Source: Paramuribaculum sp. (lineage in GTDB: Bacteria; Bacteroidota; Bacteroidia; Bacteroidales; Muribaculaceae). Taken from it: 8,633 nt of DNA. The stretch spans positions 1 to 8,633 of the forward strand of contig JAIDQW010000093.1 of the NCBI GenBank assembly GCA_029062075.1, read 5' to 3'. A model generated the notes under the pieces. That model did no database searches. It was given only the letters and a program-made list of their open reading frames with translations, and was not told the DNA's origin. Position 1 is the first letter of the stretch; each line of letters starts with the position of its first letter. Of the stretch, positions 1 to 6,331 are shown one piece after another. A program made the position numbers and the translations under genes.

Positions 1-21
1 GTGGGATATGGGGTTGGTGTG

Positions 22-1065
22 TCAGTTGTTTTCGGGGCGGAGCTTGCGGACGGTGACGGCTGTCTGCCACATCTCGCTTTCGCGGAGGTCTCGGAGCTCT
101 TTTTCGAGCTTTTCGCGGTAGTCGGGCTGCGAGTTGGAGTCGATAGAGATCTGTGCTTCGTTGCCGGACTTGACGCTTTCATACAGCTTCTGCACCACCG
201 GTTTGATAGCGTCGTGGAAGGGTGTCATCCAGTCGAGCGCACCTCTCTGGGCTGTGGTAGAGCAGTTTGCATACATCCAGTCCATACCCTTAGCGGCGAA
301 GAGCGGCATGAGTGACTGTGTGAGCTCCTCAACGGTTTCGTTGAAAGCTTCGGAGGGGGTGTGACCGTTTTCGCGGAGCACTTCGTACTGGGCGAGGAGG
401 AGTCCCTGAATAGCTCCCATTAGCGAACCGCGCTCGCCGGTGAGGTCGGAAGTAGCCTCGCGCTGGAATGTGGTTTCAAAGAGGTAGCCGGAGCCGATGC
501 CAATGCCGAGGGCTATGGTGCGCTCAAGCGCCCTGCCGGTGTAGTCCTGATAGATAGCGAAACTGGAGTTGAGCCCGCGACCTTCGAGGAACATTGTTCG
601 GAGCGAAGTGCCTGAGCCTTTGGGGGCTACCATTATTACATCGACATCCTTGGGGGGAACAACGCCGGTGCGGTCGCTCCATGTGATGGCGAAGCCGTGA
701 GAGAAATAGAGTGCCTTGCCTGGGGTGAGGCGGCTCTTGATAGTGTCCCAGACCGACATTACGGCAGCATCGCTGAGGAGACACATTATAATAGTAGCTT
801 TTTCACAAGCCTCCTCGATAGAGAAGAGGGTCTGTCCCGGCACCCAACCGTCGGCAACAGCTTTGTCGTAGGTCTTGCCGGCACGCTGTCCGACGATAAC
901 ATTGAATCCGTTGTCGCGGAGGTTCATGCTCTGACCGGGACCCTGGACGCCGTAGCCAATCACAGCTATAGTTTCATCTTTGAGTATTTCTCTTGCTTTT
1001 TCGAGGGGGAATTCATCGCGGGTGATAACTGTTTCTTCCACGCCGCCAAAGTTTAATTTAGCCAT
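22..1065 (-). CDS. ilvC: Ketol-acid reductoisomerase (acetohydroxyacid isomeroreductase)
   Basis: Cytoplasmic Mg- and NAD(P)H-dependent enzyme that isomerises and reduces 2-acetolactate or 2-aceto-2-hydroxybutyrate, the second shared step of valine/isoleucine synthesis. The protein has 347 residues. A Rossmann domain comes first, with the glycine motif GYGVQG at 37-42 and the cofactor-specificity loop around R61-K68. SHGF follows at 122-125. The helical C-terminal domain has metal ligands D207 and E211 (DLTGER) and E243 and E247 (FNETVEEL), then the substrate-side CSTTAQRG at 268-275. It is a little longer than typical ~330-residue bacterial class I enzymes, and its C-terminus (NSQPDYREKLEKEL, RKLRPEN) closely recalls yeast Ilv5 from memory. 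The ATG at 1065 is preceded by an A-rich CAATAT and no Shine-Dalgarno. It is the last gene of the operon inside the window, 47 bases after the thioesterase stop, with its own promoter-like site in that gap. NADPH versus NADH use cannot be decided from the loop. Confidence 0.97.
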   Translation of the reverse strand: MAKLNFGGVEETVITRDEFPLEKAREILKDETIAVIGYGVQGPGQSMNLRDNGFNVIVGQRAGKTYDKAVADGWVPGQTLFSIEEACEKATIIMCLLSDAAVMSVWDTIKSRLTPGKALYFSHGFAITWSDRTGVVPPKDVDVIMVAPKGSGTSLRTMFLEGRGLNSSFAIYQDYTGRALERTIALGIGIGSGYLFETTFQREATSDLTGERGSLMGAIQGLLLAQYEVLRENGHTPSEAFNETVEELTQSLMPLFAAKGMDWMYANCSTTAQRGALDWMTPFHDAIKPVVQKLYESVKSGNEAQISIDSNSQPDYREKLEKELRDLRESEMWQTAVTVRKLRPENN

Positions 1066-1094
1066 ATATTGAGTTTTTAGGTTTTAGATTATTG

Positions 1095-1102
1095 CAAAGA
1101 TA
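1095..1102 (-). promoter_or_regulatory. Candidate internal promoter for ilvC (-7 box)
   Basis: On the minus strand the ilvC-thioesterase gap reads TATCTTTG, an exact match to the Bacteroidetes -7 consensus TAnnTTTG. It would start transcription about 20-25 bases before the ilvC ATG. No TTTG -33 element is visible at the usual spacing, so the case rests on the -7 box, its placement in the largest gap of the operon, and the AT-rich surroundings. An internal promoter would let ilvC be made apart from the upstream genes. Chance occurrence is possible. Confidence 0.45.
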
Positions 1103-1112
1103 TGCTTTTTTC

Positions 1113-1850
1113 TTATAAATTGACAGGGGAGAGGGTGATTTTGGCGTTGCAGCACGGAATACCCTGCGCATCGGCTATCACGGCAACGAGAGTATTATCG
1201 CTGAAAAGCGATGAAATGGTCAGTGTCTCGCCAAAGTGACACTCATGCATGAATGAGATTTCAAATTCAGTGATTTGGTTCCGGTCGCATGTCTCAAGCG
1301 AGAGGGTGTTGACCACCAGCTCCACATATCTGGCAGTGGTGAGGTGGCGGTTGGAGTCTATGTCACTGACACAGACGGTGTAATCGGTGGTATTCGGGAA
1401 ACTCTCCGGCAGCTTGATCTTGCCCTGACGGGGGATAGGGCAAGGACGCTGCGACACCGAACCACTCAGCCCTGTGAGAGCTGACAGGTCAGCCGGACGG
1501 CGGGTGGCGATGTTTATAGCTACCCAAATGGTTCTCGCATAGCCGATTGTGGTTCCGGCAGCATCTATAATTTCAAAATTACGCTCCGAGAAATGGCGGT
1601 TGAAGCCCTCGATCCATGTTGTGAGGGAGTATGATTCCCCAACCGTGGGGAATCGGCTGATTTGCATGGAGAGGCGGCTGAGCACCCAAGCGTTGCCATC
1701 TTCAATGAGACGTGCGTAGCCAAACCCGAGTGAATTGGCATGGAGGGTAGCCGCATCGATGATATCTCTGACGAGCGACTGCAGCGGGAGCTGCATCTGC
1801 GCGTTGCATCCGGCGGCAGTGAGATTGAAAGTGACGGTGTATTCGCTCAT
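1113..1850 (-). CDS. Acyl-ACP thioesterase, FatA/FatB family (double hotdog)
   Basis: Predicted cytoplasmic hydrolase releasing free fatty acid from acyl-carrier protein (Pfam Acyl-ACP_TE type). The 245 residues form two hotdog halves, about 1-125 and 150-243. The C-terminal half carries D165, N167 and H169 (motif DSNRH) and E203 (MHECHFGE). The spacing D+2N+2H+34E is the same as the D281/N283/H285/E319 set of plant FatB, so it should be active. The N-terminal half has the substrate-side stretch VGESYSLTTWIEGFNRHF at 70-87. No signal peptide or membrane segment is seen. Its ATG overlaps the ilvN stop by one base (TGATG), so it is translationally coupled to the branched-chain amino acid genes. 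The same gene in the same place occurs in Bacteroides thetaiotaomicron (BT_2075, from memory of known structure 2ESS). Chain length and straight- or branched-chain preference cannot be read from the sequence. Confidence 0.93.
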   Translation of the reverse strand: MSEYTVTFNLTAAGCNAQMQLPLQSLVRDIIDAATLHANSLGFGYARLIEDGNAWVLSRLSMQISRFPTVGESYSLTTWIEGFNRHFSERNFEIIDAAGTTIGYARTIWVAINIATRRPADLSALTGLSGSVSQRPCPIPRQGKIKLPESFPNTTDYTVCVSDIDSNRHLTTARYVELVVNTLSLETCDRNQITEFEISFMHECHFGETLTISSLFSDNTLVAVIADAQGIPCCNAKITLSPVNL

Positions 1851-2410
1851 CAGTCGTGAATTCTTCTTTTTCTCTCCTCCTGGTCGGTGAGGAAACGGTC
1901 AACAAGTTCGTGCGGGCTCTTGGTTATGGTAACTCTACCGCTGCGGACAAACTGGCGGATGTCGTAGCGGATAAGCTCTTCAAAGAGTGCCTGGGTCTCA
2001 TCGTAGTGCCCGGTCTTTTCAATGATAGTGTTGTCGCGGGTTATTTCAAGAATCCTGGCGTTGTGACGGCGGATAATCTCCTCCAGATGCTCCTCATCGA
2101 GGAGTCGGGCGGTAGGCACCTTGTATAGCGCAACCTCCTGATAGACAATCTCCGAGTCGGTGTAAAGAAACGCCTTTATGACATCGATGCGCTTCTCTAT
2201 CTGGCTGATGACCTTCTCCATGATGGTTCGGTTGCTATAGCAGGTGATAGTGATTTTGTGTACTCCCGGGATAGAGCACTGGCTCGCCGATACGCTCTCG
2301 ATGTTGAGACAACGACGGGTGAAAATGATAGACAGCTGATTGAGCAGTCCGACATGGTTTTCGGCGAAAACCGCTATGGTGAAGAGTGTATTATTGTTGT
2401 CCATCGTCAT
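1850..2410 (-). CDS. ilvN: Acetohydroxyacid synthase small (regulatory) subunit
   Basis: Regulatory partner of IlvB; it raises catalytic activity and usually confers valine feedback inhibition. The protein has 186 residues, longer than the ~163 of E. coli IlvH. An N-terminal ACT domain covers about 9-85 (FTIAVFAENHVGLLNQL, NIESVSAS). N18, G21 and N36 line up with the valine-site residues N11, G14 and N29 of E. coli IlvH, so feedback control is likely kept. The C-terminal domain runs about 95-175, ending in a charged tail (DQEERKRRIHD). The ATG at 2410 lies inside the ilvB end, giving a 20-base overlap; a second ATG at 2404 would shorten this to 14 bases and loses two residues. Its stop overlaps the thioesterase start by one base. 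It would also be listed as ilvH; which name is used is convention. Confidence 0.95.
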   Translation of the reverse strand: MTMDNNNTLFTIAVFAENHVGLLNQLSIIFTRRCLNIESVSASQCSIPGVHKITITCYSNRTIMEKVISQIEKRIDVIKAFLYTDSEIVYQEVALYKVPTARLLDEEHLEEIIRRHNARILEITRDNTIIEKTGHYDETQALFEELIRYDIRQFVRSGRVTITKSPHELVDRFLTDQEERKRRIHD

Positions 2411-4133
2411 TCATTGTAAAGATTTCGTTATCCTGGTTCAGAATAATGTGATCGACAGCGCAGCCGTTTGGAGTCATGGGGAAGACCATGTCGCACTCGT
2501 CGATGCGCACATTGAGCAGGAATGCTCCCGGGTGCTCCATCATCCGCGCGATAGCCGGGGCGAGCTGCTCGCGGCAGTCAACACGCTCGTTGGCAATTCG
2601 GTAAGCGTCAGCGATAGTATTGAAATCGGGGTTAATCATGGGTGTCTGGCTGAAGCGGTTGTTGTAGAACAACGCCTGCCACTGGCGCACGTTTCCGAGA
2701 AAATCATTATTGAGCACAATCATTTTCACCGGAGTGGAGTACTGCATGATAGTGCCGAGCTCCTGAATGGTCATCTGGAATCCGCCGTCTCCTGCAAAGT
2801 AACACACCGTTCTTTCCGGTGCCCCCATCCTGGCACCTATAGCCGCAGGGAGTCCGAAGCCCATAGTGCCGAGTCCTCCGCTGGTGATGATGCTTTTTGG
2901 TGCCGAATATCTGAAATATCTTGCCGAGAGCATCTGGTTTAGTCCCACATCGGTGACCAGTACCGGGTCCGGTCCGGCAGCGAGTGACACAGCCAGAGCA
3001 ACCTCGCCCATGTGCGGCGGCGCGAGGGGGTCGGAACCGGAAACGGCATCCTTGATGACCTTTTCCCGCTCAACGGCGTTAGCCTCGTCAAAAGATTTTA
3101 TCCACCGGGTGTGCTTGTTTTCGCGCACCATAGGCAGGAGTCCTTCGAGCGTCTTGCGGGCATCGCCGTGGATAGTGGCGTAAGCCTTTATGTTTTTGTT
3201 GAACTCCGACGGGTCGATGTCTATATGGATGATTTTAGCCTGCGGCGCATACTTGTCCGGCTCGCCTGTGACGCGGTCGTCGAAGCGCATGCCGATGCAC
3301 ACGAGCACATCCGCGCGGTTGGTGTTGAAATTCGGTCCGATATTACCGTGCATTCCCACCATGCCCTTGAACAGTGGATGATCGGAGTTGAGGCTTGAGA
3401 GTCCGAGGAGCGTGGAGCCAACCGGGATATCCCCCTTCTCGGCGAGTGCGCGCAGAGCATCCTCCGCTCCGGAAATCATCACCCCGTGTCCGGCAATTAT
3501 GAGGGGTCGCTTTGCTGCGTTTATCAGGTCGGCAGCGCGGCGCAGGTCAGCCTCGGGTATATCCGGCGAGGGATTGTAGGAGCGAATGAAATTGCACTTC
3601 CTGTAGGGGTGCCATTCGATCATCTGATTCTGGGCATTCTTGGCAAAGTCGAGCACCACCGGTCCGGGTCGTCCCGAATTGGCGATGTAGAAAGCTCTTG
3701 CGAGTGCCGATTCCACCTCTTCGGCATTTCTGATCTGGTAAGCCCACTTGGTGATAGGCTGGGTGATGCCCACCACGTCGGTTTCCTGGAAAGCATCACT
3801 GCCGAGGAGGTCGGCAGAGATCTGCCCGGTTATAACCACGAGCGGAGTGCTGTCCATCATGGCATCGCTGAGCCCGGTGATGACATTTGTAGCCGCCGGA
3901 CCGGAGGTAACGATCACCACGCCTGTTCTTCCGCTCACCCTGGCGTAGCCCTGTGCGGCGTGAATGGCACCCTGCTCATGGCGGGTGAGGATGTGGGTGA
4001 TCTCATCAGTGTGGTCGTACAGCTTGTCGTAAACGGGGATGATAGCTCCACCGGGATAGCCGAACACTCTGTCCACCCCTTCAGCAACCAGTCCTCTAAT
4101 AATTGCTTCCGCTCCGGAAATCTTTTCGCTCAT
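2391..4133 (-). CDS. ilvB: Acetohydroxyacid (acetolactate) synthase, large catalytic subunit
   Basis: ThDP-, Mg- and FAD-dependent enzyme that condenses two pyruvates, or pyruvate with 2-ketobutyrate, as the first committed step of the pathway. The 580 residues show the usual three-domain order. The N-terminal pyrimidine-binding domain has the catalytic glutamate E53 (TRHEQGAIHAAQGYAR). The central FAD domain includes RFDDRVTG at 283-290. The C-terminal pyrophosphate domain has the metal motif GDG at 448-450 running to NN at 475-476. VRQWQ at 482-486 carries the tryptophan (W485) that in this family lines the herbicide-sensitive channel. The FAD-domain motif and the downstream regulatory subunit argue for a biosynthetic AHAS rather than catabolic ALS. 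The ATG at 4133 follows CAATAT, without a Shine-Dalgarno, 26 bases after the ilvD stop; no promoter-like site was seen in that gap. The end overlaps ilvN. Confidence 0.97.
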   Translation of the reverse strand: MSEKISGAEAIIRGLVAEGVDRVFGYPGGAIIPVYDKLYDHTDEITHILTRHEQGAIHAAQGYARVSGRTGVVIVTSGPAATNVITGLSDAMMDSTPLVVITGQISADLLGSDAFQETDVVGITQPITKWAYQIRNAEEVESALARAFYIANSGRPGPVVLDFAKNAQNQMIEWHPYRKCNFIRSYNPSPDIPEADLRRAADLINAAKRPLIIAGHGVMISGAEDALRALAEKGDIPVGSTLLGLSSLNSDHPLFKGMVGMHGNIGPNFNTNRADVLVCIGMRFDDRVTGEPDKYAPQAKIIHIDIDPSEFNKNIKAYATIHGDARKTLEGLLPMVRENKHTRWIKSFDEANAVEREKVIKDAVSGSDPLAPPHMGEVALAVSLAAGPDPVLVTDVGLNQMLSARYFRYSAPKSIITSGGLGTMGFGLPAAIGARMGAPERTVCYFAGDGGFQMTIQELGTIMQYSTPVKMIVLNNDFLGNVRQWQALFYNNRFSQTPMINPDFNTIADAYRIANERVDCREQLAPAIARMMEHPGAFLLNVRIDECDMVFPMTPNGCAVDHIILNQDNEIFTMNDDGQQ

Positions 4134-4159
4134 ATATTGTAAGATGTTTTTTTAGTTAA

Positions 4160-5992
4160 TTAGAGTCTCACTCCGCCTTTGTCGGCACTTGTCACCCCAG
4201 TAGCGTATGCACGGAGTGCCTTGCTGATAATGCGGTCGCGGCCGGCGGGTGTGAAAGCCTCGCTGCCTCTTTCGAGCTCCTGACGGCGTCTGTCGTCAAG
4301 CTGCTCCGGTGTAAGGCGCACGTTTATCGAGCGCGCGGGTATGTCGATGTCGATTATATCACCATCACGCACCAGCCCGATGGCTCCTCCGGCTGCCGCC
4401 TCAGGCGAGATGTGACCGATTGAGAGACCGGATGTGCCGCCGCTGAAACGTCCGTCGGTAATCAGCGCGCACTCCTTGCCGAGGTGCTTGCTCTTGATGT
4501 AGCTCGTGGGGTAGAGCATCTCCTGCATTCCGGGACCACCCTTCGGACCCTCGTAGGTGATGACAACCACATCGCCCGCCTTGACTTTGTCGCGCAGTAT
4601 TCCATCTACGGCATCCTCCTGCGAGGTGAACACTTTCGCCGGACCGCTGAATCGGAAGATGCTTTCATCCACTCCGGCTGTCTTTACAACGCAACCGTCA
4701 AGTGCAATGTTCCCCCTGAGAACAGCGAGTCCGCCGTCCTTGACGTAAGCGTGCTCAAAATCGCGGATACATCCTGCCTTGCGGTCGGTGTCAAGCGACC
4801 CGTAATATGTCATCTGCGAAGCCATCTTAGTGGTGGGTTTCTCTCCCGGTGCGCTTCGCCACAGCTCGTCCGCCTCGTCGGTGTAATTTTTGCCGCCGAC
4901 AGCCCATTTGTCAATCGCCTCGGCGAGTGTCAAGCCATCCACACGATTCACCGAGGTGTCGATGAGATTATTGTCGGCGAGAATCTTCATTATGGAGATG
5001 ATTCCGCCGGCGCGGTTCACATCCTGAATGTGGTAATGGGAGTTGGGTGCCACTTTGCAGAGCACCGGAGTGTGCCGGCTCAGTGCGTCGATGTCCGCCA
5101 TGGTGAAATCAACTCCCCCCTCGTTTGCAATAGCGAGAAGGTGAAGCACGGTGTTGGTGCTTCCTCCCATTGCAATGTCAAGGGTCATGGCGTTCAGCAT
5201 TGCCTGACGGGTTGCGATAGAGCGGGGGAGCACCGAAGTGTCGCCATCGCGGTAATATTTATAGGTGTTTTCCACAATCTGCTTCGCAGCCTTGCGGAAG
5301 AGGGCGAGGCGGTTGATGTGGGTAGCCACCACAGTGCCGTTTCCCGGCAGAGCAAGTCCGATAGCCTCGTTCAGCGAATTCATGGAGTTGGCGGTGAACA
5401 TTCCGGAGCAGGAGCCGCATGTTGGGCAACCGTGCTTCTCGAGCAGCTCCACCTGCTGATCGCTCACCGAAGAGTCTGCGGCATCCACCATAATGTCGAT
5501 GAGGTCAAGATGCCTGTCGCCTAACTTACCCGCCTCCATCGGTCCGCCGCTCACAAAAATTGCGGGGATATTTAGCCGCATAGCAGCCATGAGCATACCC
5601 GGGGTGACTTTGTCGCAGTTGGAAATGCACACCATGGCGTCAGCCTTGTGGGCGTTGACCATGTACTCCACTGAGTCGGCGATGAGGTCTCGCGAGGGTA
5701 GCGAATAGAGCATACCGTCGTGACCCATTGCAATACCGTCGTCAATGGCTATGGTGTTGAACTCCGCAGCGAAGCATCCGAGCTTTTCAATCTCCTCCTT
5801 GACAGTCTGCCCGATTTCGTGGAGATGAGTGTGTCCCGGCACAAACTGTGTGAATGAGTTAACGATGGCAATGATAGGCTTGCCAATCTGGTCATCTTTC
5901 ATGCCGTTGGCTCTCCAGAGTGCCCTTGCTCCAGCCATACGCCTTCCGGCAGTGCTTGCCTGTGAGCGCAGGGGGAATTTGAATTGTGTCAT
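4160..5992 (-). CDS. ilvD: Dihydroxy-acid dehydratase
   Basis: Iron-sulfur enzyme that dehydrates 2,3-dihydroxy-isovalerate and -methylvalerate to the 2-keto acids, the third shared step. With the ATG at 5992 the protein has 610 residues, matching the E. coli length of 616. Motifs in order: [11 protein letters not shown] (about 44-54), [18 protein letters not shown] (84-101), the cluster ligand region SNCDK (C126), [11 protein letters not shown] (C189, C192, C195), and near the C-terminus [10 protein letters not shown] (513-522) with the likely base serine. It lacks the early cysteine of the 2Fe-2S plant/mycobacterial type at the [10 protein letters not shown] site, so it resembles the oxygen-sensitive E. 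coli type. The frame stays open up to a GTG at 6016, adding eight residues; I prefer ATG because homologues start just before the [16 protein letters not shown] block. It is the first gene of the operon, about 48 bases below the predicted transcription start. Confidence 0.97.
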   Translation of the reverse strand: MTQFKFPLRSQASTAGRRMAGARALWRANGMKDDQIGKPIIAIVNSFTQFVPGHTHLHEIGQTVKEEIEKLGCFAAEFNTIAIDDGIAMGHDGMLYSLPSRDLIADSVEYMVNAHKADAMVCISNCDKVTPGMLMAAMRLNIPAIFVSGGPMEAGKLGDRHLDLIDIMVDAADSSVSDQQVELLEKHGCPTCGSCSGMFTANSMNSLNEAIGLALPGNGTVVATHINRLALFRKAAKQIVENTYKYYRDGDTSVLPRSIATRQAMLNAMTLDIAMGGSTNTVLHLLAIANEGGVDFTMADIDALSRHTPVLCKVAPNSHYHIQDVNRAGGIISIMKILADNNLIDTSVNRVDGLTLAEAIDKWAVGGKNYTDEADELWRSAPGEKPTTKMASQMTYYGSLDTDRKAGCIRDFEHAYVKDGGLAVLRGNIALDGCVVKTAGVDESIFRFSGPAKVFTSQEDAVDGILRDKVKAGDVVVITYEGPKGGPGMQEMLYPTSYIKSKHLGKECALITDGRFSGGTSGLSIGHISPEAAAGGAIGLVRDGDIIDIDIPARSINVRLTPEQLDDRRRQELERGSEAFTPAGRDRIISKALRAYATGVTSADKGGVRL

Positions 5993-6019
5993 GTCAGAGT
6001 TTTTTATAAAATCCACTAC

Positions 6020-6039
6020 CTTAACATTTTGAGGTTAAG
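6020..6039 (-). promoter_or_regulatory. Inverted repeat / stem-loop at the predicted ilvD mRNA 5' end
   Basis: CTTAAC, eight bases, GTTAAG: a perfect 6-bp inverted repeat. It begins at about the position where transcription from the upstream -7 box should start (near 6040), so in RNA it would be a 5'-terminal hairpin. As DNA it could be an operator overlapping the start site. No U-run follows, so it is not a terminator. The pairing is AT-rich and weak, and the role is inferred. Confidence 0.4.
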
Positions 6040-6045
6040 AATTTG

Positions 6046-6078
6046 CAAAAATAACGGCTAAACTATCAAATAACCAAA
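6046..6078 (-). promoter_or_regulatory. Promoter of the ilvD-ilvB-ilvN-TE-ilvC operon
   Basis: Read on the minus strand: a -33 TTTG at 6078-6075, a 21-base spacer, then TATTTTTG at 6053-6046, an exact match to the Bacteroidetes -7 consensus TAnnTTTG. The predicted start near 6040 leaves a leader of about 48 bases to the preferred ilvD ATG. No leader peptide rich in Ile, Val or Leu codons is visible in it, so classical ribosome attenuation is not supported. Confidence 0.7.
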
Positions 6079-6140
6079 TATTTGCACAGAATAATGAGTA
6101 TTGTGAAATAGCGGGGATGAGGCTTACACCTATTTATAAT

Positions 6141-6150
6141 ACGCGCGCGT
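6141..6150. repeat. 10-bp perfect palindrome of alternating C/G
   Basis: ACGCGCGCGT is self-complementary over ten bases and stands alone in AT-rich surroundings. Alternating purine-pyrimidine CG tracts can adopt Z-DNA under supercoiling, and palindromes of this size are typical of dimeric regulator sites. Which applies, if either, is unknown. Confidence 0.6.
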
Positions 6151-6163
6151 GAGGAGGGTAGGC

Positions 6164-6191
6164 TTTTAACATTTTAATTTTAACACTTTGA
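6164..6191 (+). repeat. Tandem TTTTAACA direct repeats
   Basis: TTTTAACA occurs at 6164-6171 and again at 6178-6185, a 14-base step. The second copy extends to TTAACACTTTGA (6180-6191), which matches TTAACATTTTGA at 6021-6032 beside the ilvD start in 11 of 12 positions. This could be a regulator-binding repeat shared by both divergent promoters, although AT-rich DNA yields such matches by chance. Confidence 0.4.
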
Positions 6192-6247
6192 CAGTATTAA
6201 AAATATTTAATCGCATAAGTGTGTAGTTACTAATATTTTATGATTAT

Positions 6248-6261
6248 TTTGCCCGGGAAAA
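6248..6261. repeat. CCCGGG-centred imperfect inverted repeat
   Basis: TTT-G-CCCGGG-A-AAA is symmetric except for one mismatched pair flanking the core. It lies about 57 bases upstream of the susC -7 box, a placement that would suit an activator site. No known operator was recognised. Confidence 0.3.
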
Positions 6262-6317
6262 TTGTGTTAAAGTCTAAAAATATTATAGAATTTTATAGTT
6301 ATGCAAAAAAATATTGA

Positions 6318-6325
6318 TAACTTTG
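6318..6325 (+). promoter_or_regulatory. Promoter -7 box of the SusC-like gene
   Basis: TAACTTTG matches the Bacteroidetes -7 consensus TAnnTTTG exactly. The upstream -33 element is not clear: no TTTG is found 19-21 bases ahead, only A/T-rich sequence. Transcription would begin near 6331-6333, giving a leader of about 125 bases. A promoter lacking a good -33 box fits a gene that needs an activator, such as an ECF sigma/anti-sigma or hybrid two-component regulator typical of SusC systems, but none is encoded in the window. Confidence 0.6.
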
Positions 6326-6331
6326 CGGCTT

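Larger units (their letters stand above)
6079..6317. other. Divergent AT-rich intergenic region between ilvD and susC promoters
   Basis: I see no gene here on either strand. The stretch is strongly AT-rich with many A/T runs (for example around 6195-6240 and 6275-6300), as expected near promoters. It contains three organised elements described separately: a CG palindrome at 6141-6150, tandem TTTTAACA copies at 6164-6191, and a CCCGGG-centred inverted repeat at 6248-6261. AGGCTT occurs at 6120-6125 and 6160-6165. No transcription terminator is expected because the flanking genes diverge. Confidence 0.7.

Noticed and set aside
2340..2942. A 200-codon plus-strand open frame spanning the ilvB-ilvN junction
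   Set aside because: Overlaps two certain genes on the other strand and shows no recognisable motif.
3486..4142. A 218-codon plus-strand open frame opposite ilvB
   Set aside because: Antisense shadow of ilvB; no family resemblance, and no promoter-like site ahead of it.
4484..5524. A 346-codon plus-strand open frame opposite ilvD
   Set aside because: It is antisense to strongly conserved ilvD, has no recognisable domain, and its length is explained by the codon pattern of the GC-rich gene on the other strand.
5993..6040. Attenuator leader peptide for ilvD
   Set aside because: The short leader has no run of Ile, Val or Leu codons and no terminator hairpin with a U-run, so classical attenuation or a T-box is not supported.
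6241..6251. Another possible -7 box (TATTTTG) upstream of susC
   Set aside because: It is one base short of the TAnnTTTG spacing, and the exact TAACTTTG at 6318-6325 is nearer the gene.
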